Positions 23,899 through 30,880 of a stretch of 37,067 nt of DNA are shown here, piece by piece; position 1 is the first letter of the stretch; every line of letters starts with the position of its first letter. The notes below the pieces were generated by a model. That model did not search any database. It worked only from the letters and a program-made list of their open reading frames with translations, and was not told where the DNA came from. The translations under genes and the position numbers were made by a program. This stretch comes from Desulfobacterales bacterium (GTDB taxonomy: Bacteria > Desulfobacterota > Desulfobacteria > Desulfobacterales > Desulfolunaceae). The stretch is taken from contig JAKSCC010000100.1 of NCBI GenBank assembly GCA_022360815.1, positions 1-37,067 of the forward strand, in the 5' to 3' direction.

Positions 23899-25416
23899 AT
23901 GGAGATCAAGGCGAGGCGAAACGTTTGGATTGTGGGGCTTTTTTTTCTGTTTTGGAGCGGGGCTTTATCGAGGGCTTCTGCCACGGAAGCGCCTCAGGGA
24001 AAGGGCCTTGAGCTTACCTTGGAAGCTTGTGCAGAGCTTGTGCTTCAAAACAACAAAGAGCTCGCCTCTCACTTTCTTGATTTGCAGATCCAGAGGGAGG
24101 CCGTCCAAAGCGAAAAAGGCGCCTTTGAGCCCGAGTTTTCGGCTTTGTACCAGAAAAGCGCGGATAAAATGCGATACCCCCAAGAAGAGAAGACAGCCGT
24201 TCTTATCGCCCCGGAGCGGGATGAAGAGAGCGCCGATTATCATTTGGGGGTGGAGTTGCAGACCCCTTTGGGCACTCGGTTTAAGGTGACGCAGAGAACT
24301 CGGGAGTATCGGGATCGGGAACGCGACCCTGACGACCAGTATCAATCCCGTTTTTCCATAGAGGTGACCCAGCCCCTTTTAAAAGGGAGCGGGAGGGCTT
24401 CCAGAGCCAGGCTTCTGGCAGCCAGAAAAGGGGCGGAAGAGGCCGGTTATCTCTACCGTCAAAGGCAGATGGAGACTCTTTTGCAGGCCCTTTCCACCTG
24501 CTGGGACTATTTTGGGGTTCGGGAGAAGTGGCGGATTCGGCAGAAGTCGGTGGGTATCGCGCGGCAGATCTTAAAGGACAATGAAACCCGGGTCCGCTTG
24601 GGAAAGGTGTCAAAGAGCGAAATCCTGGAGGCCGAGGCGGGGCTGAGCCGGCGAAAAGCTCTGGAAGAGCGGGCCGCCCAGGAGGTGGAAGCAGCTCGAA
24701 ATCGGCTGCGAACCTTTCTCTTTTTATCCGAGCATCTCGCCTTTGAGATCCTCTTTGAAAAAGAGGAGGAGATGACAGGGGCAGCTTCTGTTGCCGAGAG
24801 TCTGGAAGAGGCCTTTGCCAGGCGTCCCGCCTATCTGGCGGCACGCAAGAAGATTCTGCAGGAAGATATTTTGCTTGCGTTTGCGGTCAACCAGCGGTGG
24901 CCCCAGCTGGATTTGACGGGCACTTACGGGCTTAACGGTTTGGGAGATACCGCAGAAGACGCCTGGGAGTATGCCTGGAAGGAGAGCGATCGAAGCTGGC
25001 GGGTGGGGCTCTCTTTGAGTGTGCCGCTTTTTGGCGGCGTGAAAAGCGAAAGCGAATTGCGAACGGCACGCCTGAAAAAGCGCAAGGCCATCTTGGAGAT
25101 GAAACGTCTTGAGGTGGAGATTTATGGTGGCATCAAAACGGCGGTGGGCGAGGTGAACAGTGCCTCCAAAGAGTTGATGCATCACCTTCGCGCGCGCGAG
25201 CTCAACGCCTTGCTATTGAAGAGTGAGCTGGCCCGGTTTGAGGCGGGGCGAAGCAACAGCCGCACCCTTCTCACAAGGGAGGAGGATCTGATCACCGCCC
25301 GTGAAACCGAGCTTGATGCGAAGGTTTATGCGCAAAAGGCATGGCTGAGGCTCCTCTTTGAAAAGGGGATGCTTTTGAGTCACTACGGCGTGGATGAGAT
25401 GGGGGCTGGGCTATGA
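23899..25416 (+). CDS. TolC-family outer-membrane efflux protein
   Basis: From the ATG at 23899 (GGGGAGG 8 bases upstream) the protein has 505 residues. A signal peptide (IVGLFFLFWSGALSRASA) precedes LTLEACAELVLQNNKELASH, the repeat-1 signature of the TolC/OEP family, and long helical segments rich in Glu, Arg, Ala and Lys that form the periplasmic tunnel. Related segments (TARLKKRKAILEMKRLEVEI and SELARFEAGRSNSRTLLTRE) occur in the second half, as expected of the internal duplication. It would form a trimeric channel with an inner-membrane pump. No membrane-fusion protein or pump gene is next to it, so its partners are elsewhere. Its 3' end overlaps by 6 bases that of the next gene on the opposite strand. 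Confidence 0.82.
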   Translation: MEIKARRNVWIVGLFFLFWSGALSRASATEAPQGKGLELTLEACAELVLQNNKELASHFLDLQIQREAVQSEKGAFEPEFSALYQKSADKMRYPQEEKTAVLIAPERDEESADYHLGVELQTPLGTRFKVTQRTREYRDRERDPDDQYQSRFSIEVTQPLLKGSGRASRARLLAARKGAEEAGYLYRQRQMETLLQALSTCWDYFGVREKWRIRQKSVGIARQILKDNETRVRLGKVSKSEILEAEAGLSRRKALEERAAQEVEAARNRLRTFLFLSEHLAFEILFEKEEEMTGAASVAESLEEAFARRPAYLAARKKILQEDILLAFAVNQRWPQLDLTGTYGLNGLGDTAEDAWEYAWKESDRSWRVGLSLSVPLFGGVKSESELRTARLKKRKAILEMKRLEVEIYGGIKTAVGEVNSASKELMHHLRARELNALLLKSELARFEAGRSNSRTLLTREEDLITARETELDAKVYAQKAWLRLLFEKGMLLSHYGVDEMGAGL

Positions 25417-26001
25417 AAGGTCGGCCATACGTCGGATTTCACGCCATGAACTGGCGCGCCTTGCTTTGCAGCCGTTGTCTCTTCTGTTCCAGGGGCGATC
25501 AAAGAGAAAGGTCGGGGTCTCCATGGTCTCGGTGAGAAAGGCGGCCATGGAGAGGGAGTCCTCTACGGCAAGGGTGTAGTCTCTGGAGGCAATCTCCGAA
25601 AGGGAGAGAGAGCTTCCCTTGGGGTGGCGCCCGTATTTGTCGCAGATTTCAAATGAGTCAAAAGGGATCTTGTTCTCGTGAAGCCAGGCCAGTGAGGGCT
25701 CTTTGGCCTCGGGAGGGCGCCCTGTAACAATGGCAATGGGATACCCCAGGGATTGCCAGTGGGCAAGCGTCTCTCTGGCACCGGGGACAGGTCGAAAGCC
25801 CATGAGGATGTCAGGGCGGTGGACCACCTCAAAGAGGTGGTCCAGCTGATGTTGTGTCAGACCAAAGGAGTCTGAAAGATCAAAGGAGGCGATGCCTTCG
25901 TAGGTGGCAGAAATGCCAAATTCACGCTCCACCAGCCCGGGATAGGTGCGGGTGGTTTCGGCAAGGACATCGTCCATGTCTATAAAAATAGGGGCTCTCA
26001 T
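25411..26001 (-). CDS. 5'(3')-deoxyribonucleotidase-like HAD hydrolase
   Basis: The ATG at 26001 overlaps the dapB stop by 4 bases (ATGA), which points to translational coupling. The 196-residue protein begins MRAPIFIDMDDVLAET, the DxD of the HAD superfamily (Asp8, Asp10), has the threonine/Gly motif VTGRP and an acidic VEDS motif. The layout matches the NT5C-like 5'(3')-deoxyribonucleotidases, which remove phosphate from deoxynucleoside monophosphates in the cytoplasm. Substrate is inferred from family only. Confidence 0.8.
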   Translation of the reverse strand: MRAPIFIDMDDVLAETTRTYPGLVEREFGISATYEGIASFDLSDSFGLTQHQLDHLFEVVHRPDILMGFRPVPGARETLAHWQSLGYPIAIVTGRPPEAKEPSLAWLHENKIPFDSFEICDKYGRHPKGSSLSLSEIASRDYTLAVEDSLSMAAFLTETMETPTFLFDRPWNRRDNGCKARRASSWREIRRMADLS

Positions 26002-26819
26002 CCTTTTTTCAGCACATCGATCATGGAGTAGCATCCGGTGGCCTTTTCAGCGAGCTTCTCATGGAGAAAGACCACGGCATCCAGAGTGCCTTCGGCATAG
26101 ATATCCCGGCCATTGATGTTGTGGGTGATTCCAAACTCGGCACTGCCGTCACCTGCGGTGAGGCTGTAGGTGTGCCATCCGTGGCCGTCGATATGCTCTT
26201 CCGGAATTCCCATGGCTTTTTGCTTTTGGGGATCCCTGACCATCTCGATCTCCTCTTCGGAGAAGGGAATTCCCAAGGCGTTGAACTGACGGATGATCGC
26301 CTTGGCTGTGCCGCTGGTGTCGGCCTTCCAGCTTTGGTGGCTCTCTTTGACTTTCATCGTGTACCCCGCAAAAAGGCCGGGAAAATTTTTTGCCCCGAAC
26401 TCGATCATCGCCTGAAGGCCGACAATCTGTTTGGCCATATTGGGGGCGATGACGGACGGGATGGAGGCGTTGCTGGCATCGTCTTGAATTTTTTCTCTGT
26501 TTCCACCGGTGGTTCCCATGACAAAGGGGAGGGCTTTGTCGCAATAAAAGGCTACATTGGCATCCACAGCGGTAGGGTGGGTGTAGTCCACAGAGACAAA
26601 GGCGCCGTACTCTTTTTTGATGGCATCAATTTTTTCGCTGCGTTTGTCAGGTGAGATGAGAGCGATCTCAACACCCTCCACGGTGTGACTTTCTGGAGCG
26701 TCAGGGCCTGTCAACGAAAAGGGAAGGATCTTAAAACGGGTGTCTTTTACAGCGTGTGCAAAGATGGTTGCGGCCACATTGCCAGGGATGCCGTTGATCA
26801 TCAGTTGGATGGTGCTCAT
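25998..26819 (-). CDS. dapB: 4-hydroxy-tetrahydrodipicolinate reductase, plant-type DapB
   Basis: DapB makes tetrahydrodipicolinate on the way to diaminopimelate and lysine. The 273-residue protein has a nucleotide-binding N-terminus (INGIPGNVAATI) and MGTTGG. The catalytic segment is VKESHQSWKADTSGTAKAI (about 157-175), with His161 and Lys165, in place of the ELHHxxKxDAPSGTA of most bacteria. The ESHQ...SGTA form is that of plant enzymes and some bacteria. The function is thus clear but the sequence belongs to the less common branch. The gene is followed by, and overlaps, a nucleotidase gene. Confidence 0.88.
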   Translation of the reverse strand: MSTIQLMINGIPGNVAATIFAHAVKDTRFKILPFSLTGPDAPESHTVEGVEIALISPDKRSEKIDAIKKEYGAFVSVDYTHPTAVDANVAFYCDKALPFVMGTTGGNREKIQDDASNASIPSVIAPNMAKQIVGLQAMIEFGAKNFPGLFAGYTMKVKESHQSWKADTSGTAKAIIRQFNALGIPFSEEEIEMVRDPQKQKAMGIPEEHIDGHGWHTYSLTAGDGSAEFGITHNINGRDIYAEGTLDAVVFLHEKLAEKATGCYSMIDVLKKG

Positions 26820-26847
26820 GGGTGCCTCTTTTTTACCGTGAAATGGT

Positions 26848-27132
26848 TCAGTGCGTGCCTTGGGCAGAGATGGTCAAAACAGGAGTTAACCTAACATATT
26901 TGAGGTCGGGTTTCAAAAGTCCGGATGGGCTTGAGGTGGTATGGCGGTCGAGGTTGTGGTTCAGATAACCTGGGGGTTTTTCCAAAGGCGCTTTGGGGGT
27001 GTTGATCCACGCAAGAGGCTTGTGGGCCTTTGGGGGCAAGGGGAAACGGCTTTTTGCCGTGGCAATGGCCATGACCGAAAGGGTCAAAATGAGGTGAAGG
27101 ATAACGGCGTGGCGAAGGCGCTGGTTTTTCAT
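26848..27132 (-). CDS. Small secreted protein, 94 residues, unknown
   Basis: The ATG at 27132 has GGAG 7 bases upstream. The first 26 residues (KNQRLRHAVILHLILTLSVM plus AIATA) are a clear signal peptide with an Ala-x-Ala end. The mature part is short, Pro-, His- and Lys-rich (FPLPPKAHKPLAWINTPKAP) and I cannot assign it to a family. It lies 28 bases upstream of dapB on the same strand, so it may share the transcript. Confidence 0.5.
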   Translation of the reverse strand: MKNQRLRHAVILHLILTLSVMAIATAKSRFPLPPKAHKPLAWINTPKAPLEKPPGYLNHNLDRHTTSSPSGLLKPDLKYVRLTPVLTISAQGTH

Positions 27133-27214
27133 GGATGGTCTCCGAAATGCGGTGAGGGTGCACTGCAATCAAGAGGTTATACCAGCGGGATTGGCGGGTG
27201 TCCAGATTTTGAAG

Positions 27215-27250
27215 TCCTCCCCCCTTTGCTTAAAAGTAAAGGGGGGAGGA
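27215..27250. terminator. GC-rich hairpin downstream of nhaC
   Basis: TCCTCCCCCCTTT (27215-27227) and AAAGGGGGGAGGA (27238-27250) form a perfect 13-bp stem with a 10-base loop, 30 bases after the nhaC stop on the minus strand. No T tract follows, so it is a possible terminator or an mRNA-stabilising end. Confidence 0.55.
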
Positions 27251-27279
27251 AGGGGAGCTTCTGATATCAATGGAAGGGA

Positions 27280-28677
27280 TCAGAGCTCGGCGGTTTCATA
27301 CTTTCGATTCCAGCCGGTGATGGCAGAGAAGATCAGCACGGCCAGAAGGGAGAGCGAGTAGGGGTTGTAAAGGGCTGTGGTAATGGGAGGTGCTGTGATG
27401 CCAAAGGCTTCTGCAGAGGAGACCACAGCGGCATACCAGACCGCCACCACAATATGCCAGGGAAGCATAAAGAAGACGGTACAAACGGCGCAGTCCATCA
27501 GGTTTGCTTTTCGGGCAGGGGCCAGGCCAAATTTGGCACCAATGGGTTTTACCAGGCTGGGGCCCACCAGAAGTTCGGCTGGTGCGTTGGCCGAAATGGG
27601 AATGGAGGCGAGAATTGTCACCCCAATGATGGAGAGCTCGGCCTGACGGACGGTGTTGATGATGAACTTTTCGGCAAATTTGAGAATGCGTCCCATGATG
27701 CCGCTCTCCACCAGAACCTGGGTGACGGCAAGGATGAGAAGGGCAAACATGATGGCACCCACCACCCCATTGATACCGTTTTGGATAATACCAGTGGAGA
27801 TACCCCGTTTGGATGGAATACCGAAGATATCGGTAAGAGCCATGTTGCCTGTTGCAATGCCGATGATCGCCGCACTGATGTTGCCGTAGATGAGAGATTC
27901 AATGATGTGACGGCCTGAGAGGGCAGAGATGACAACCACAGCCAGGGCCACAAGCATGAAGGCACCGGTGGGGTCAAGCTGAGCCTGAAGATCGGGCAGA
28001 GACGCCACACTTCCACCACCACCGAAAACCAAAAGGACAACAGCGGTAATGGCAGAGGCTGCCATGGCAAGGGGGAATCGGCTTCGTACCACGTCTCGCA
28101 TATCGGCCCCTTGGGTAAAAGCGGAGACGATGGTGGTGTCTGAGATGGGAGCGAGGTTGTCGCCGAAGGCCGCACCAGAGAGGATGGCCACGGCAAGGAA
28201 GGCAGGGTCAGCACCAAGATAGTAGCCTGCAGGGTAGAGAACCGGCGTAAGGGCGATGCAGGTACCGGTGCTGGTGCCGGTGCCCAGGGCAAAGAGCATG
28301 GCCGCAACAAAAACGCAGAGGGCAAAGATGGAGCCCTGTGCGCCGGTGGAGATCCCAAGCCAGAGGAGACCTTTCACGAGGCCCCCGGCAACCATCAGCT
28401 TGCCAAACACCCCGGCAAAGAGCCAGGCGGTGACAATAACAATACCTGTCTTATCGCCAATCCCGCGCATGATCGCCTGGCAGTAATCTTTTTTATCTTT
28501 GGCAAAAAAGAGGCCGGCCACAATGGCGAGCCAGCCACAGGCCCAGAAGGGTTTGGTGCCGCCCATACCGGCCACAGAGAGCCAGATAAGACCACCGACG
28601 AGAACCACCAGAGGAACAAATCCACCCCAGATTCCACCATAGAGCTCGAGTCTGTTTTCCGTTAAATCCGTTTCCAT
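27280..28677 (-). CDS. nhaC: Na+/H+ antiporter, NhaC family
   Basis: This 465-residue polytopic inner-membrane protein exchanges sodium for protons. Signature regions are FALGTGTSTGTCIALTPVLY and LSGAAFGDNLAPISDTTIVS, which contain the polar and Asp residues of the NhaC ion path. About a dozen hydrophobic helices are visible and the length is typical. AAGG precedes the ATG. A perfect palindrome overlies its promoter (28774-28796), so expression is probably repressor-controlled. Organic acid exchange (as in some NhaC relatives such as malate/lactate antiporters) is an alternative. Confidence 0.86.
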   Translation of the reverse strand: METDLTENRLELYGGIWGGFVPLVVLVGGLIWLSVAGMGGTKPFWACGWLAIVAGLFFAKDKKDYCQAIMRGIGDKTGIVIVTAWLFAGVFGKLMVAGGLVKGLLWLGISTGAQGSIFALCVFVAAMLFALGTGTSTGTCIALTPVLYPAGYYLGADPAFLAVAILSGAAFGDNLAPISDTTIVSAFTQGADMRDVVRSRFPLAMAASAITAVVLLVFGGGGSVASLPDLQAQLDPTGAFMLVALAVVVISALSGRHIIESLIYGNISAAIIGIATGNMALTDIFGIPSKRGISTGIIQNGINGVVGAIMFALLILAVTQVLVESGIMGRILKFAEKFIINTVRQAELSIIGVTILASIPISANAPAELLVGPSLVKPIGAKFGLAPARKANLMDCAVCTVFFMLPWHIVVAVWYAAVVSSAEAFGITAPPITTALYNPYSLSLLAVLIFSAITGWNRKYETAEL

Positions 28678-29056
28678 TGTAAATCCTTAGTGTTAGCAAT
28701 TTTCCCTTCAGGAGAGGGGTGCGCCATGCGCCGTTTGGAGGTCCTCTCCAGTGCTGTTGACTCAGCGACACTGATTATATGTCGACATTCGACATACAAT
28801 TATTTTGTAGGAAACAACAAATATTTTTTTGAAGGGCGGGGTCGGCCGGGAGACTTTGAAAAAGGGGACTTTGTCAAATTTTCTTGGAAGCTCTGGTGGA
28901 ACCCATTTGTTTGATGAGGAATTTGGGGACAAGTGGCGAGGTAACTTTTTATAGGCTGCGTGAATATTTTTTTTGAGAGGAACCGCCCGTCGGAGCCTTT
29001 TGTTGCGGAGTCCTTCGCCTTGGGTTACCCCGTGTGACAAACGCCAGGGTGCTCTT
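28678..29056. other. Intergenic region upstream of nhaC
   Basis: About 380 bases between the MurU-AmgK gene end and the nhaC start, both on the minus strand. It contains the nhaC promoter and operator and no convincing gene. Confidence 0.5.
28774..28796 (-). promoter_or_regulatory. nhaC promoter -10 box with overlapping palindromic operator
   Basis: On the minus strand a perfect TATAAT lies at 28774-28779, about 95 bases before the ATG. Overlapping it on its upstream side is an 8-3-8 inverted repeat, TATGTCGA...TCGACATA (28778-28796), which would cover the spacer of the promoter. No good -35 is seen at 17 bases. A perfect palindrome in this position is typical for a dimeric repressor. Confidence 0.55.
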
Positions 29057-30751
29057 TTAAGGGAGAATGCGAAGAAGGTCAACCAAAGGTTTCAGAGCGG
29101 GATGTGGCAAAGGGGTAAGGCTCTTTTTTAGGGTTGAAAGAGCCCAAGGGATATGGTTTTCAAACCCCTTTTTTCCTGCGGCAGAGAGTTTGGCAAAGGC
29201 ACCAAGCATCTGAAGGTTGCGGGCAATGGCACAGAAGGTGTAGCTGCGATGAAATGCTTCACCTATGGAGAGACCTCTGGATTGAAGGGCATTGAGAGCG
29301 TAAGTATATAAATCCTTTTTCTCTTTCTCTGAAAGAGCGGCGTAGGGGTCGATGAGAAGGGAGGCCAGGTCGTACTGAAAAGGACCGGGCCGGGCTCCCT
29401 GGAAATCGATAATGATGGGGCTCTCATGGTGAACCATGATGTTTCGGGATTGAAAATCCCGATGGAGAAGGCCGGGAAGACCGCCGCAAAGGGCGTTGTC
29501 TGCAATGGTTTCAAAGGCTTTTTCAAGAAGTGGAGACTCGGGTGAGTCGATTTTCATCCTTTTTTTAATGAACTGCTCTAAAAAGTAGCCGCACTCCATC
29601 TTAAGGATCAGCTCTTTGTCGTAGGCCCTGCTCTGCCAGCACCACTTTGTATTAAAATCTTTGATGCCGTCCTGGGAGAAGAGGGTGAGAGCGTCAATGC
29701 TCTTTTTATAGAAGGGAAGGCGTTTTTCTGGAGGAATTGCCGCCAGGTGGGTGGAGCCGGCATCCTCCACATAGACGCATCCGGAAACGGCATCGCCTTC
29801 GAGAATGCGGGAGACCGGAATGCCCCGCTTTATAAGGTGACGTCCGATTTTCAGCATGGCGTGAGCCTCTCCCGTTTCAAATCCGCTGTGGATGCCGTGA
29901 TCGCAGGAGATGATGGAGGCTTTACCAGAGATCATGCGGCTCCAGATGCGGTCGGAGCCGTCTCCTTTGAGGCGCTGAGTGGTTGGTGCGGAAAGATCGG
30001 CGTCACCTGCGGTCTCGAAGGCCTGTGGGGTCATGACGGCTTTGGAGGCCTCAAGGTAACGCTGCGGGGTTCCGCAATCAAACCAGAGGGGTGCTTGGAA
30101 AAAAAGGCCGTGGGGATTTTTCTTTTTTTCAATGAGGTCGCGGTAGAGGGCCACCATGCCGTAAGCGACGCCTTGAGGGATGGCGTGAATGGCTTCGGGC
30201 GAAAGCACCTGCATGCCCGAAAAGGCCAGACGCCTCATATCTGGAGGAGAGGGGTCCCGAAAAGCTGTGATGATGCCATTTTTTTGGATCGAAACGTTGT
30301 TGAACGTTGAGTGGTCGAGAAGAGCCAGAGTCGCAGAGGCTTGGGTTTTGATGTGGTGGGCGAAAAGCAGAGCAGGGTCAATGTCTGTGAGGGTGTCCCC
30401 ATTGACCACCAAAAGGGGGGTCTCTTCAAGAAGATCCCTGACCCCGGCGACGGCACCGGCGCTGTCCAGAAGATATTTTTCACGCCGATAGAGAACCTGG
30501 ACAGGCCACATCCTCTCTTCAAGAAAGCGTTCAATGAGAGGGGCAAGGTGAAAGGTGTTGACAAGAATGCGAGAGAACCCCGCCCTGGCCAGGGCGAGAA
30601 TATGCCGCTCCAAAAGGGAGACCCCTGCAATGGTAAAAAGGGGCTTGGGACGGACCCGAGTGTGTGGAAGCAGGCGGGTTCCGAGGCCCGCGGCAAGAAT
30701 CATGGCCTGCCGAGGAGCCCCGGAGTGATGATCTGGGGTGATGGGGTTCAT
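29057..30751 (-). CDS. Sugar-1-phosphate nucleotidyltransferase fused to APH-type sugar kinase (MurU-AmgK-like)
   Basis: Two enzymes are joined in 564 residues. Residues 15-240 are a nucleotidyltransferase (LAAGLGTRLLPHTRVRPKPL at 19-38; NGD at 117-119 for metal binding). Residues about 255-560 are an aminoglycoside-phosphotransferase-type kinase with LLHRDFQSRN (catalytic Asp432) and IIDFQGARPG (metal-binding Asp449). The kinase sequence DFQGARPGPFQYDLASLL and the N-terminal sequence are those of AmgK and MurU, which in Pseudomonas are separate neighbours that convert MurNAc (and GlcNAc) to MurNAc-1-P and UDP-MurNAc in peptidoglycan recycling. A fused protein would pass the intermediate between sites. 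The start ATG has no strong ribosome site; an internal ATG at 30703 is an alternative. Confidence 0.8.
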   Translation of the reverse strand: MNPITPDHHSGAPRQAMILAAGLGTRLLPHTRVRPKPLFTIAGVSLLERHILALARAGFSRILVNTFHLAPLIERFLEERMWPVQVLYRREKYLLDSAGAVAGVRDLLEETPLLVVNGDTLTDIDPALLFAHHIKTQASATLALLDHSTFNNVSIQKNGIITAFRDPSPPDMRRLAFSGMQVLSPEAIHAIPQGVAYGMVALYRDLIEKKKNPHGLFFQAPLWFDCGTPQRYLEASKAVMTPQAFETAGDADLSAPTTQRLKGDGSDRIWSRMISGKASIISCDHGIHSGFETGEAHAMLKIGRHLIKRGIPVSRILEGDAVSGCVYVEDAGSTHLAAIPPEKRLPFYKKSIDALTLFSQDGIKDFNTKWCWQSRAYDKELILKMECGYFLEQFIKKRMKIDSPESPLLEKAFETIADNALCGGLPGLLHRDFQSRNIMVHHESPIIIDFQGARPGPFQYDLASLLIDPYAALSEKEKKDLYTYALNALQSRGLSIGEAFHRSYTFCAIARNLQMLGAFAKLSAAGKKGFENHIPWALSTLKKSLTPLPHPALKPLVDLLRILP

Positions 30752-30759
30752 ATTTTGGT

Positions 30760-30879
30760 GATGGCTCCGTAAAACTCAGATTGGCTCACAGCGACGTACA
30801 CCATCTTGGGACCTGTTCCCTCATAGTGCGTCTATGTGGTGGGCGTCGCGTCGAGGCATCGATTTTTTACGACTTCATC
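30760..30879. repeat. 120-bp imperfect palindromic intergenic element
   Basis: The element fills the gap between plsB and the MurU-AmgK gene. The ends GATG..CCGTAAAA (30760) and TTTTTTACG..CATC (30879) are inverted, and the inner segments CAGCGACG/CGTCGCG, CACCA/TGGTG and GGGA/TCCC also pair, giving a long interrupted hairpin. A 17-base core is shared with the element near 8302. It looks like a small dispersed repeat and not like a gene; it could also serve as a transcription terminator between the two minus-strand genes. Confidence 0.55.
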
Positions 30880-30880
30880 G

